In this document: piece after piece, positions 16,981 to 26,270 of the stretch
How the letters are laid out: each line of letters starts with the position of its first letter
How positions within the stretch are numbered: position 1 is the stretch's first letter
Origin: Martinezella lusitana
GTDB taxonomy: Bacteria; Pseudomonadota; Alphaproteobacteria; Rhizobiales; Rhizobiaceae
Length of the DNA stretch: 64,000 nt
NCBI RefSeq assembly: GCF_014207095.1
Contig: NZ_JACHBG010000020.1
Coordinates: 34,644 to 98,643, forward strand
Direction: 5' to 3'
Notes under the pieces: model-generated
Told to the model about the DNA's origin: nothing
What the model saw: only the letters and a program-made list of their open reading frames with translations
Databases searched by the model: none
Made by a program: the position numbers and the translations under genes

Positions 16981-18040
16981 CGTTTTGAACGTAGCCTTCG
17001 CCGCAACGACCGATGGCCGACGCGCCGAAGCCGATCACAGTTGGGCGTGTTTCGGCCGAGTAACCAAGCAAATTGCGCCGCAGACGACCAGTTCTCTCCG
17101 CTAATGCAAGCTCATCATCCGGCAGCGCGAAATGGTCGAGCCCGATTTGCAGATAGCCGGCAGCGGCTAACGTTTCGGCCATGACCGAGGCCTGCTCAGC
17201 GCGCCCGGCTATATCGGGCAATGCTGCCCGGTCAATCAGGAGCTGATTTTTTCTATAGGATAGATCGTGCGAATAACCGAAGACCGCGAGACGGTCGGGA
17301 CGCATCTCAATAGCTAACTTCGCGCTCTGGCGACAGGACTGGACTGTTTGATAGGGCAATCCAAACATCAGGTCGAAATTGATGCGCCCTATTCCATGCA
17401 GGCGAAGGTTCTGGACGGCAGTCATCACCTGCGCCTCGCTCTGAACCCGGTTGATCGCCTTTTGTACGATGGGATCAAAGCTCTGCACACCAACGCTTGC
17501 GCGGTTCACACCGGCTTTCTCCAAGGCTTCGGCCATATCGGTGGTGAAGGTGCGCGGGTCGACCTCGATAGCGATGTTAGCCGCTTTCTCGAACGCGAAG
17601 TGGCCGCGCAAAAGTTCCATTAGCGACAGGAAGTCTGCTGGCGGCATGATGGTCGGGGATCCGCCCCCGAAGTGCACGTCGCTCACGCCAAGTGCCTTCG
17701 GCGCTTGCTCGGCGACCAAGCGGATCTCCTCACGGAGCATTGCTAGATAGTGGATGATCAAATTATCCAGACGAGTGATGCTCGTTGGAAAACCACAATA
17801 CCAGCACATCGAGCGGCAAAATGGAATGTGCAGATAGAGCGAAACAGCGTCATCGGTTGGCAGGCTCCGCAGCCATTCCTCATACGTATGGGCGCCGATT
17901 GCAGAGGAAAACTCCTGTATCGTTGGATAGATGGTATACCAAGGTAAATGCGCCTCGCTATGTTTTTTCGAGATGAAAGTTGATGATGAGGCGCGCAATG
18001 ACTTTCGTCTCCAGTCCGGCTTATCATGTCCAGATTTCAC
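16981..18040 (-). pseudogene. hemN: hemN, C-terminus cut off by IS66
   Basis: Oxygen-independent coproporphyrinogen III oxidase remnant of about 350 residues. Radical SAM cysteines are present (CRSMCWYC), with HFGGGSPT and VGVQSFDP. Homology stops at GYVQN, exactly where the IS66 right end begins, and 13 foreign residues precede a stop. The complete copy at 52026-53378 continues there for about 75 more residues. The N-terminus is also odd: the normal start near SKKHSEAHLP lacks an ATG. No FixK-type box was found upstream. Confidence 0.88.
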
Positions 18041-18912
18041 GCGTCGTCTTCCTTTCGATCAGATGGGATTCTGCGCTCGAGGGGTGCTTTTTCGCCGCCA
18101 GGCATCATGGCTTCCCGTCTTCCAATGCCGGTCGCCCGTTCCCGCCGCCCTTAAATCGCAAACGCAAAGGTCATTCCAGTCGAGTGAACGATCCAGGACT
18201 TGCGTATCATCGACGTCGCTGAAATGAGCTGTCCTTAGTTCGAATGCCGAAAGACGTTTGTGCTTAAATTCGGATTGTGACGATGACCCAACGCCTTGAA
18301 GCCAAATGCAACGTTGTCCTTTCGACAATGTCCGACATAGGACAAGCGCGCCGCCCAATCATCTCGATGTTTTGAATCCCATTTGTCGCTTGGCATGATG
18401 GATGCGTAGCTCCACAATGCACTGCGTCAAGGAGGAGGAGCCGTCCCGCGATCGGCCTCTCCGAGGAGGCGGGCACCGTTGCTGAGAGTGGGCTCTGGTC
18501 GAACGCTTTGAATTTGTACTCTGATTGATCGCTGCGCCGGCTAAGGGCGGAGAATCTGTTCGGCCCCTGGCGCCGGTTGACAGAAACGGCCTCAAAAGGT
18601 GACGGGCCGCGGCAGCCTCTTCCTCGCCGGCAATTTCGACCAGTGCTTTTGCAAGAACGACGGAGACGACGTGTCGACGAGGCCGCCGGAAGCCGCTTTT
18701 TCAAAGATGACGCCGGCATAGACCTTCATGCCATGACCCTTTCGGCGGTTTCAAGCTCACGTTATGGCCCGTCATACGATCCAGCGATTTTCGTTGGGAA
18801 GAAAGAACAGTGAGGCAAGTGTTGCTGGCGAAAGTTCTGGCTTGGAGTGATGAGCTGGAGTTCACCGCAAGCGTGTGCTGGCATATCGCCAGCACGCGTG
18901 CTCGAGCCATCC
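18041..18912. other. No convincing gene
   Basis: Several open frames exist on both strands but none has a ribosome site plus a recognisable domain. A minus-strand stretch around 18580-18680 reads VVLAKALVEIAGEEEAAAAR, which looks protein-like but is bounded by stops, so this may be decayed coding DNA. Confidence 0.4.
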
Positions 18913-19365
18913 CTATGTCTCAGGCATCGATGAGGAGTGATGGGCTGTAATCATCCATTTTCCGTCCATGAATTCATAGGTGTAGGTGTAACGTGCGGGA
19001 ATTTTGGTGCCATCGGCGAATGAAAAAGTATAAATGCCGCTGTCCGTTGCCATGTTACATCCGATCCTGATCACGCGCAGATCGATCGATCCTTTCGGCC
19101 GCTTTTTGAGAAAGTGCTCGAAATAAGCGGCTCGCTGCTCGTGTGTCAGGCGCGGTGTGTTCGACAGCGTCGGCAGCAGGATCGCATTTTCCGCATAATT
19201 CGCGGCAACTTTTTCGGAGTCGAGTGTTCTGAGCGACGCATTCCAGCGATCGAACAATTCTGCTACCTGCTGCTCGGTGATCGGAGCGCAGTTTACAGTG
19301 CCAGCGACGGCTTGCTGCAAAGATAAAGTGGAAAGTACCGCCGCGGCGGCAAGTGTAAGACGCAT
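18913..19365 (-). CDS. Secreted SnoaL/NTF2-like protein (SgcJ/EcaC type)
   Basis: 150 residues with a clear Sec signal peptide (MRLTLAAAAVLSTLSLQQAVAG). The body matches the NTF2-like fold annotated SgcJ/EcaC or DUF4440: ELFDRWNASLRTLDSEKVAANY, AENAILLPTLS and YTYEFMDGKWMITAHHSS. Such proteins bind small ligands or mediate association; the substrate is unknown. GGAG lies seven bases before the ATG. It is isolated, with no partner gene on either side, and lies between two transposon-rich blocks. Confidence 0.75.
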   Translation of the reverse strand: MRLTLAAAAVLSTLSLQQAVAGTVNCAPITEQQVAELFDRWNASLRTLDSEKVAANYAENAILLPTLSNTPRLTHEQRAAYFEHFLKKRPKGSIDLRVIRIGCNMATDSGIYTFSFADGTKIPARYTYTYEFMDGKWMITAHHSSSMPET

Positions 19366-19864
19366 GCTTCATCTCCGGTTTTTGATTGCGCGATAGTTCT
19401 CGGCAGGGCTTCTCCTGACTGCTTTTGATTGCTTTCAGCGTCACTCTTGTGCCGTCGACGCCCCAGGTTCTCTGCAATCAATGGTCCGCCTGATGCAGCA
19501 CCGCCATCAATTCGCAAAATCGATTGTTTGAATAGCACACATCCACGGCATCAATTTACACGCTAAACAGCGCATCCCTCGTTAGGAATCGCCGAGCCGG
19601 CCAAGCTCCTGCCGCGGCGCATCTCAGCAATCTGAAGTTAGGGGCTGCTCTCGATCAACGAGCTTCTTCATGACAAGTCGCGGCAAATGCAAAAGATAGG
19701 ATGATTTGCCACGACGCTTTGCCCCTTATCGGATACATGGTTTTGCCTGTCCGGGAGGGTCGCCGCTCGCAGCCCTTCGATTGGACTTTTGCGGTTGGTG
19801 ATTCCACTCAAGCAACCGAATATTTTTCGTGCCCGGCACTCTGATATGTCGAATTCCTCAAGCG
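19366..19864. other. Gene-free stretch
   Basis: About 500 bases between the NTF2-like gene and the next insertion sequence. No supported gene or regulatory element was seen. Confidence 0.45.
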
Positions 19865-19872
19865 AGTTCTGG
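19865..19872. repeat. Target-site duplication, left copy
   Basis: AGTTCTGG immediately before GTAAGCGC at 19873. The identical 8 bases follow the right IS end at 22793. Eight bases is the usual IS66 duplication length. Confidence 0.85.
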
Positions 19873-19923
19873 GTAAGCGCGATTTTCCCCGCACCTTCTG
19901 CAATTGAGTGAGCTTTGGCATGA

Positions 19924-19949
19924 GGTGTCCACCAAAATAGGTGGACACC
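19924..19949 (+). repeat. Perfect hairpin just before tnpA
   Basis: GGTGTCCACC and its exact complement separated by AAAATA, ending five bases before the tnpA ATG. A related hairpin is present at the same place in the neighbouring IS66 (22717-22740). Confidence 0.8.
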
Positions 19950-19954
19950 AAGTG

Positions 19955-20216
19955 ATGGAAGAAGGTCAAAAACTTGCCGTGCGGCTGGTCGGTAGGAATG
20001 GGAGACGCCGTTTCGATCAAAGTTCGAAAGACCGCCTTATTGCGGCCTGCCTTGAACCTGGCGCATCGGTATCGAAACTCGCGCGCGATCACGGGGTGAA
20101 CGCGAACCTCGTTTGGAAATGGATACGGAAACATACCCAGCCCCTTGCGTCGCCGCCGTCTTCGACATCGTCTTTTATTCCGGTGCAAATCACCGCGGCC
20201 AGCGACGAGTTTGAGT
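19955..20216 (+). pseudogene. tnpA: IS66 TnpA, 3' truncated
   Basis: Begins MEEGQKLAVRLVGRNGRRRF and contains the TnpA helix-turn-helix (LEPGASVSKLARDHGVNANL). Cut at 20217 by the end of the adjoining IS66; the tail beyond is read from that element. Roughly 40-60 residues are missing. Confidence 0.85.
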
Positions 20217-20287
20217 GTAAGCGCGCATTTCCCTGCGCGTTGACGCGGGCGCTATGAGGGTGATCGTCTTTTGCCGATGGGCCTTGA

Positions 20288-21898
20288 TCAGGCGGGTGCG
20301 GTTTTTGCGAAGTTGAATGGTAGGAGGTCGTTGATGTCGGCGCCGTCTGGACGCTGCGGCAATTCGGTGAAGACGTGTCGCAACCAGGCGAATGGCTCGA
20401 CGCCACAGGCGCGACAGGTCAGCATGAGGCTGTAGATTACGGCACTTGCCTTGGCCCCGTCGACAGTGTCACAGAAGAGCCAGGATTTTCTTCCGGTTGC
20501 AAAAACTCTAATGTCGCGCTCCAATAAATTGTTGTCGATCGGCATCCTGCCGTCTTCGGTGTAGCGCGTCAGATATTGCCACTGGTTTCGCGTATAGGAG
20601 ATCGCATCGCCGAGCTTGGTATCGGGCACGACCTTGGGGGCCATGCTGTCGAGCCACTCCTTCAGGGCGTCAAGGACTGGAACGCTGTGCTTCTGGCGCA
20701 GGCGCCGGAGGCAATCGGCTTGCGTTTCGCCGTCATCCGGCTTTTCGTCCCGCACCTGCCTTTCAATCCGATAGAGCTGGTCGAAGAACTTCAATGCCTG
20801 TGTGGGCGGGCCGCTTTGTTTCTTCCCGGCCTTGAAGGCGTTGACGAAGCGTCGCCTGGCGTGAGCCATGCATCCGACATGCGTTGCCCCCTTGAGGGTG
20901 CGCCAGGCCTGATAGCCGTCGCTCATCAAGATGCCGCGATAGTCACCCAGGAAAGTCTGCGGATGCACCTGCCCACGACCGGGCTGATATTCGAGTAGCA
21001 CAACCGGCTCGACGCTGTCCTGCCCGCTGCGATAGGCCCAGATGTAGGACTCGTCGGTTGCTTTCCTGTCCTTTTCCTTCAGCACCTGCACCGTGGTTTC
21101 GTCACCGTGAATGACGTCCTGCGATAGGAGCCGCTGTTTCAGGGCATCGTAGATGCGAACGAGGTGCTTCTCGCTGGAACCGATCACCCAATGGCCAAGA
21201 GCGCCACGGCTGACAGGAACGCCGGCGCGCTCGAAGGCCTGTGCCAGGCGATAGAGCGGTGTGCCGTCGACATATTTATGAACAAGAGCAAAAGCCAGCG
21301 TCGAGGCCGTGGCAATACTGCCCGGCAAGGGCTGTGCGGGCATCGGCGCGATGATAACGGGCGTGCTGATATCGGTGCGCTCGCAGTTGCGGCAAGCGTA
21401 CTTGGCCCGGGCATTTTGCAGCACCGTGGCCTTCACTTCGATATGCAGCTGCTCGGTGACGAGTTCACCCATGCGATGCAACGGATGGCGGCAGCACGGA
21501 CAGGTCTTCTGATCGTCGGCAAGGTCATATTCAACGCGTTGGCGTGGCAAGTTTGCCGGAAGAGGTTTGCGTCCGCGTTTCCTGCCTTCGGGCTTTTCTA
21601 CCTCTGGCAATCCCGTGTCGGGAAGCTCTGCGACGTCCGGCTCGCCACAATCGGCCAAGCCCTCATCAGCATCGGCCTCAAGGGCGGCGTTCTCGGCTTC
21701 GTTGAAGACGCGATCCATATGCTTTTCGCTGCGCGGCGCAAAACGATGCAGTTGTGCAAGCGCCAGCTCTTCCTCGAGCTTGAAGACACGCTGCTCAAGG
21801 GCGTCTCTTTCAGCCCGCAGCGCAGCGTTCTCGGCAGCATTCGCCGCCAGAAGCGCCATCAGTTCCGCAACGGTCGGGGTGCCGGCTGGAGTCATCAC
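20288..21898 (-). CDS. tnpC: IS66 transposase TnpC
   Basis: 536 residues, full length. An N-terminal leucine-zipper-like coiled coil (ENAALRAERDALEQRVFKLE) is followed by a zinc-finger motif (CPCCRHPLHRMGE, later CRNC). The catalytic DDE region shows VIHGDETTVQVL, ILMSDGYQAWRTL and the ERDIRVFATGRKSWLF end segment. It lies downstream of tnpB and tnpA in the same orientation. No frameshift is seen, so this element may still be active. Confidence 0.95.
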   Translation of the reverse strand: MMTPAGTPTVAELMALLAANAAENAALRAERDALEQRVFKLEEELALAQLHRFAPRSEKHMDRVFNEAENAALEADADEGLADCGEPDVAELPDTGLPEVEKPEGRKRGRKPLPANLPRQRVEYDLADDQKTCPCCRHPLHRMGELVTEQLHIEVKATVLQNARAKYACRNCERTDISTPVIIAPMPAQPLPGSIATASTLAFALVHKYVDGTPLYRLAQAFERAGVPVSRGALGHWVIGSSEKHLVRIYDALKQRLLSQDVIHGDETTVQVLKEKDRKATDESYIWAYRSGQDSVEPVVLLEYQPGRGQVHPQTFLGDYRGILMSDGYQAWRTLKGATHVGCMAHARRRFVNAFKAGKKQSGPPTQALKFFDQLYRIERQVRDEKPDDGETQADCLRRLRQKHSVPVLDALKEWLDSMAPKVVPDTKLGDAISYTRNQWQYLTRYTEDGRMPIDNNLLERDIRVFATGRKSWLFCDTVDGAKASAVIYSLMLTCRACGVEPFAWLRHVFTELPQRPDGADINDLLPFNFAKTAPA

Positions 21899-21936
21899 AG
21901 CTTTGAATCTGAGCCGCCCCCCGCCGTCAACTGCCT

Positions 21937-22290
21937 TCAGCCGACAAATTCATACTGCCGGACAGGATGGCGCACCATCGCGTCGAGATCGATGCCGTCA
22001 AGCAGCCAGCGCAACTGTTCGGTATCGAGCATCACGACCGGCGCCTCGCGGCGGGGCCAGCGAAACCGGTCTTCGGACAAGGCTTTCAAGACGAGCACAA
22101 ACCCTGACCGCTCGAAGAACAGGAGCTTCATCCGGGTTCGCCGGCGATTGCAAAAAACGAACACAGCACGCTCGAACGGGCTCAGACCCATCGACTGCTC
22201 GACCAGGATCGCCAGGCTGTTGATCCCCGCACGAAAGTCGATCGGATCCCGGTGAAGATAGACGCGAAGATCGTCAGCCAGCCGGAACAT
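21937..22290 (-). CDS. tnpB: IS66 accessory protein TnpB (OrfB)
   Basis: 117 residues, complete. Typical TnpB start (MFRLADDLRVYLHRDPIDFR, AGINSLAILVEQSMGL), then VFCNRRRTRMKLLFFERSGF and a C-terminal LRWLLDGIDL. Overlaps the end of tnpA by 17 bases. TnpA and TnpB are needed with TnpC for IS66 transposition. Confidence 0.95.
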   Translation of the reverse strand: MFRLADDLRVYLHRDPIDFRAGINSLAILVEQSMGLSPFERAVFVFCNRRRTRMKLLFFERSGFVLVLKALSEDRFRWPRREAPVVMLDTEQLRWLLDGIDLDAMVRHPVRQYEFVG

Positions 22291-22714
22291 TGCACCGCCC
22301 CAGAACTTCGATCATCGCGCAAAGGGCACGCTCATCCACATTCTCAAGTTCAAGCCGCACACCATTCGGCAAAGACGCCATCAGCCGCATTCCTGCCGAT
22401 GATGACCGCGCCGGCATGTCGGGCTGCCGCGCAGTCGGCGACGCTGCAACCACCGGAACAAAGGCCGACGTTTCCTGCCCTGCAACGACCGTCAAAGTGT
22501 CTTGGGCCTGCCGATTTCGGCGAAGCTTCACCCAATTGCGTAACTGATTGGCGTTGACGCCGCGCGCCAGGGCCAGGCGGGCGACTGATACGCCGGGCTT
22601 CATTGCAGCCTCGATCAGACGGTCTTTCTCGTTGGGATCGAAACGTCGCTTCCCGTTGGAAAGAACCTTCACAGCCCGAAGGGGCTCCGATCCAGTCAAG
22701 ATATCCAATGCCAT
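22274..22714 (-). CDS. tnpA: IS66 accessory protein TnpA (OrfA)
   Basis: 146 residues from the ATG at 22714 (MALDILTGSEPLRAVKVL). This start is preferred to one at 22753 because the conserved hairpin (22717-22740) then lies just upstream of the gene, as in the neighbouring IS66 copy. Helix-turn-helix: KPGVSVARLALARGVNANQL. The end, LENVDERALCAMIEVLGRC, is typical. Intact. Confidence 0.9.
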   Translation of the reverse strand: MALDILTGSEPLRAVKVLSNGKRRFDPNEKDRLIEAAMKPGVSVARLALARGVNANQLRNWVKLRRNRQAQDTLTVVAGQETSAFVPVVAASPTARQPDMPARSSSAGMRLMASLPNGVRLELENVDERALCAMIEVLGRCNVPAG

Positions 22715-22716
22715 TA

Positions 22717-22740
22717 TGTCCACAGTCTCCGTTGTGGACA
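22717..22740 (-). repeat. Perfect hairpin just before tnpA
   Basis: TGTCCACA, eight-base loop, TGTGGACA, three bases before the tnpA ATG. It has the same GTCCAC/GTGGAC core as the hairpin at 19924-19949. Confidence 0.8.
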
Positions 22741-22793
22741 CAGACTCCTTCATTCGATTTTCAATGAACAGGTGCCGCGAATTGTGCGCTTAC

Positions 22794-22801
22794 AGTTCTG
22801 G
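22794..22801. repeat. Target-site duplication, right copy
   Basis: AGTTCTGG directly after the right IS66 end, identical to 19865-19872. Confidence 0.85.
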
Positions 22802-23473
22802 AGGCCGCCGCGGGCTTCTTCCCACATGTTCGCGGAGTGCAATTTGGCTTTGCAAAATTGTGACCGCCTGGAGGGAAGAGCAAGCCAATTGAGCTTTTCT
22901 TTAAACAACTGACAATTTAGCGACGATGAGCGATCGGGCTCTCGGCGCTTCCGGGTGTTGCTGCGCGATTTTGCTGGAACGCAAGCTGAACCCGACCGGG
23001 CAGACACGTCGCAGTCAGGAGGCACGGCGTGCCCGAATCCCTTTTGAAGCACGGTGTCGACATGTCTTCCAGTAGCTCGTTCGAAGCCGCGTTCCAGGCA
23101 AGTTCGCCCACTGAAATTAACGATGTGCCAGTTCGGTCCCGTCCTGTCCAGCATCTGACACGCAAGAAGTTGGGCGTTGAAACCATGCGGCACCATCAAA
23201 GTGCCGTCAGAAAAAACTGGACGAAGCCAAACTCAACACCCTGGAGACTGTGAAAAATGCAACGGCAGGCAGTAGGCCATAATGTCCAGAATGTGAGGTT
23301 GCCTACAATCAAAACTGGTCAATTCAATCCTAAGATATCCGTATTACGCACTCAATAGTCTTTGCGATAATGATTGATCTTGCTTTGAAAGGTCACGACG
23401 TCAGATCTGCCCGCAAACATCGGAACACTACTGTTCTTTTCAACCCTCACGATAATTCTGGGGCTAAATCGGT
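22802..23473. other. Upstream region of nodD, no gene seen
   Basis: About 670 bases. No supported reading frame. A stretch at about 23283-23328 has a weak resemblance to a nod box (AATCAAAAC, then TCAATTCAATCC), but the spacing is off by two and key bases differ. Confidence 0.4.
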
Positions 23474-24412
23474 ATGCGTTTCAAGGGTCTTGATCTTAAT
23501 CTTCTCGTCGCATTTGACGCTTTGATGACGGAACGCAACGTTTCGGCAGCGGCGCGCAGCATCAATCTCAGTCAGCCTGCAATGAGTGCCGCCGTCCGCC
23601 GGCTGCGCGACTATTTCGGCGATGACCTGTTTACGATGCAGAACCGGAAACTTATCCTGACGCCACGTGCGGAAAGCCTCGCCTCCGCGGTCCGAGAGAC
23701 ACTACAGCACATTCAACTCAACATTATTTCTGCAGATAGCTTCGCATTAGACGAACCGGAGCGACACTTTACGATCGCGCTTTGTGATTTCATGACGACA
23801 GTATTCTTCCGGAAAATCATAAAGCGTCTGGCAAGGGAAGCTCCCGCTGTCAGTTTCGAGTTAATTCCGCTCCCAGATAATCCGGACCAGCTTCTGCGGC
23901 GGGGCAAAGCCGATTTTCTAATTCTTCCGGAATTGTTTATGTCAAGCGCACATCCCAGAGCGAAGCTGTTCGACGAAAAGTTCGTGTCCGTTGGCTGTAC
24001 GACGAATACGAAACTATCTGGTCAACTTACGGTCAGAGAGTATATGGCGATGGGCCACGTCACAGCTAAGTCTGGGGTTGGTCAACAGCAGTCGCTTGAG
24101 GACTTTTATTTATCGGAACGAGGTGTCAAAAGGCGTGTCGAAGTTGCCGTTCAGAGCTTCGGGATGGTGCCCGCAGCGCTATTGGGCACCGACAGGCTCG
24201 CAATTCTGCCTCTGCGACTGGTGAAGCATCTCGCACCATCTATGCCCTTGCGAATTGTGGAAAGTCCAATACCTCTTCCGGCGTTCACCGAGGGCATCCA
24301 GTGGCCAGCCTCGCATGAAAACGATCCGGCGAGCACCTGGATGCGTGAGATAATTCTGCAGGAGGCGGGCCGCGTAGCAAGTCCTTCGATGTGTCGCGAA
24401 AGTGACATTTAG
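23474..24412 (+). CDS. nodD: Nodulation regulator NodD
   Basis: 312-residue LysR-type activator that binds nod boxes and responds to plant flavonoids. It opens with the NodD-typical MRFKGLDLNLLVAFDALMTE and a helix-turn-helix (SAAARSINLSQPAMSAAVRR). Other NodD-like segments are RHFTIALCDFMTTVFFRK and GHVTAKSGVGQQQSLEDF. Several nodD copies are usual in R. tropici-type plasmids; which one this is cannot be told. Its likely target in this window is the nod box at 26681-26729. An AraC regulator follows downstream on the same strand. Confidence 0.92.
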   Translation: MRFKGLDLNLLVAFDALMTERNVSAAARSINLSQPAMSAAVRRLRDYFGDDLFTMQNRKLILTPRAESLASAVRETLQHIQLNIISADSFALDEPERHFTIALCDFMTTVFFRKIIKRLAREAPAVSFELIPLPDNPDQLLRRGKADFLILPELFMSSAHPRAKLFDEKFVSVGCTTNTKLSGQLTVREYMAMGHVTAKSGVGQQQSLEDFYLSERGVKRRVEVAVQSFGMVPAALLGTDRLAILPLRLVKHLAPSMPLRIVESPIPLPAFTEGIQWPASHENDPASTWMREIILQEAGRVASPSMCRESDI

Positions 24413-24421
24413 GAGACCGAA

Positions 24422-24652
24422 ATGAAACTGAACGTCTTTGAGTGGGTGCCGCCCACAAGATTACTGGGCGGATTTGGGCCTATTACGACGACGAGGTGCG
24501 GATGGACTTCCAGGGCTTCATGGGACTATGAGCTGAATTCGTTACCGCGGCGACTAACCGCAAATAGGCTCGCCAAGAGTGTAGTATCCCAATTGCAACC
24601 ACGAACAGGCGTATCGGATGTTTCAAAGCAGCAGCCCCCATTTGACATTTAA
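24422..24652 (+). CDS. Small unknown frame after nodD
   Basis: 76 residues starting nine bases after the nodD stop, with AGGAG six bases before the ATG (MKLNVFEWVPPTRLLGG). The good ribosome site and tight spacing argue for translation, but the later residues look random and the frame overlaps the start of the AraC gene. It may be the 5' stub of a lost gene. Confidence 0.3.
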   Translation: MKLNVFEWVPPTRLLGGFGPITTTRCGWTSRASWDYELNSLPRRLTANRLAKSVVSQLQPRTGVSDVSKQQPPFDI

Positions 24653-25667
24653 GCGTGGTGGATCGTCATTTGATGGCATGATCGAAACACTCGGTACTGC
24701 CTTTGGTGAGTATAAAGCCGCGCTGGTCAGCCCTGTCGATGACTTCCAGTGGAGTCTGGATTTTTCGACCTGTGACTATGCCACCGTGATCAAGGGTTTT
24801 CATCAACACGAGTTTGAGTTTCAAATCCAGCCTACCATCAACGCTGTGCAGCATTTGTCGATTGTGCTACCGCGTAGCGGAGGCATGGGAGTGACCTACG
24901 CCTCGCGCGAAGCCACCGCTCGACCCGGTAAGTTGCTCCTATACAACAATCTTGAGCCAGAGAGCGTTGTGATGTATGGCCGATCGAACGTCATTGACGA
25001 GCTTTTGCTCGACTGGAATGTGATTCTGCAGACGCTTGATCAAACGTTCGAGACGCCATTCAGTGGATCATTGGACCTTCTGCCGGAATTGGAAACGTCG
25101 ACGTCGGCCGGTCAAATGATCGGCTCTCTCGCGGAGACCGTCATTCGTGGGTTGCGCGATCCCTCAGTTCGATCCCCAATCGCAATGGCGCACGTCACTC
25201 AAGCTTTGGCCGACCTGATAGTACGCTTTGTCCCGCACAAGCTTTCGCACCTGCTCGACAGGAAGCCCTACATGATAGCCCCCAGGCATGTCCGGCGCGC
25301 GATTGAATATATGGAAGCCAATATCAGCCAGCCGATCAGAATGCCGATGGTCGCGAAAGCCGCGGGGGTGTCGACACGCGCATTGCAACTCGGGTTCCGT
25401 GCCTTCCGGGAGACCACGCCGGCCGCGTATTTGGCCATGCTTCGTTTGCGGGCGGCGCGGGTGGAGTTACTTGATCCGGCGAACGGGCATACAACGAGGG
25501 AAATTTGCTTGAAATGGGGATTTCTTCACTTCGGACGGTTCTCGGCGATGTACAAGGCAAGTTACGGGGAAAGCCCTTCTCACACGAGAAAGCGCGTCAG
25601 GGGTATGCAGCCCCGCTCTCGCCGGCAACCACAAACTGTGGTGGGCCATTCAATCTTGCGCAGATGA
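24618..25667 (+). CDS. AraC-family transcriptional regulator
   Basis: 349 residues. The N-terminal half is an effector-sensing domain of the AraC-binding-like type (FHQHEFEFQIQPTINAVQHL, then ATARPGKLLLYNNLEPE). The C-terminal 100 residues hold the two helix-turn-helices: RAIEYMEANISQPIRMPMVA, AGVSTRALQLGFRAFRETTP and KWGFLHFGRFSAMYKASYGE. It lies between nodD and the nod-box operon. R. tropici-group symbiotic plasmids are known to encode AraC-type regulators that affect Nod factor production (NrcR, OnfD); whether this is one of them cannot be decided here. The effector is unknown. Confidence 0.88.
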   Translation: MFQSSSPHLTFKRGGSSFDGMIETLGTAFGEYKAALVSPVDDFQWSLDFSTCDYATVIKGFHQHEFEFQIQPTINAVQHLSIVLPRSGGMGVTYASREATARPGKLLLYNNLEPESVVMYGRSNVIDELLLDWNVILQTLDQTFETPFSGSLDLLPELETSTSAGQMIGSLAETVIRGLRDPSVRSPIAMAHVTQALADLIVRFVPHKLSHLLDRKPYMIAPRHVRRAIEYMEANISQPIRMPMVAKAAGVSTRALQLGFRAFRETTPAAYLAMLRLRAARVELLDPANGHTTREICLKWGFLHFGRFSAMYKASYGESPSHTRKRVRGMQPRSRRQPQTVVGHSILRR

Positions 25668-26270
25668 TCTCTCGCGCGACAGATGATTGGATGCGTGTGG
25701 CGGCTTGCCGTGCGCGCCTCAGGCAGTCTCCTTAACTGCCCCGCTCTCCCGTGTCATTGAGCGATATCGATGTCTTTTCGGATCATTGCATGCCTCCTCT
25801 ATGACCATCTTCATTTTTCGCGAACAGGATTCCTCCCGGACCGATTGTCTGGTATAGACCGGGCGCCCTGTCGCTGGCGCACCACTGCCACCCGCGTCAG
25901 CGCACCCGCCCCGTCATTGCTTGCCACGTGGAATGACAGGGCGCCTGTCGATCGAGCGCAATGATTGGCAAGAATGCAGGGGGGCAATTCCCTCGGCCGA
26001 CCCATCAGCAATCGGTGTCATGGTATCAACCACGCCGCAGCCGGCGAACACCAGAGTGGATCACAGCCTGCATCGCGAGCCGTATGCCGCTTTCGATCCC
26101 ATTGTTCGCCCGTCCTGTGCTGCCGACCGAAGCTCATCCCGGGACAAGAGAACCAAGCCGACGACGTTCTTAATTTCTTAATCAGCGTTGCTGAAGATGA
26201 TTCGTGAAGGCAGCTGTGCTCGGACGGGGCATTCCGGAGCGAATTGCTACACCGTCAATGTTGCGAGGGC
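25668..26270. other. No gene seen
   Basis: About 600 bases between the AraC gene and a small broken gene. No supported frame, repeat or promoter was seen. Confidence 0.4.

Larger units (their letters stand above)
19873..22793 (-). mobile_element. Rearranged IS66 unit with three terminal repeats
   Basis: The unit bounded by the duplication contains a 344-base left end of one IS66 (GTAAGCGCGATTTTCCCCGC at 19873, with a tnpA fragment on the plus strand). This joins at 20217 to a complete IS66 in the opposite orientation (GTAAGCGCGCATTTCCC at 20217, its other end at 22793). Both outer ends are thus tnpA-proximal ends. The duplication shows that 19873-22793 is what transposed, or what now occupies the original site. 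Confidence 0.75.

Noticed and set aside
9613..16988. Target duplication around the first IS66
   Set aside because: The 8-base flanks (ATTGCGGC and GTTTTGAA) do not match.
18264..18719. 151-residue minus-strand frame
   Set aside because: Arg/Ser-rich, low-complexity, no ribosome site and no family; the better-looking protein segment in this region is in another frame.
23283..23328. Possible second nod box before nodD
   Set aside because: Blocks resembling AATCAAAAC and TCAATTCAATCC are present, but the spacing to the TCCA block is two bases too long and the GATG and CGATTTTAC blocks are missing.
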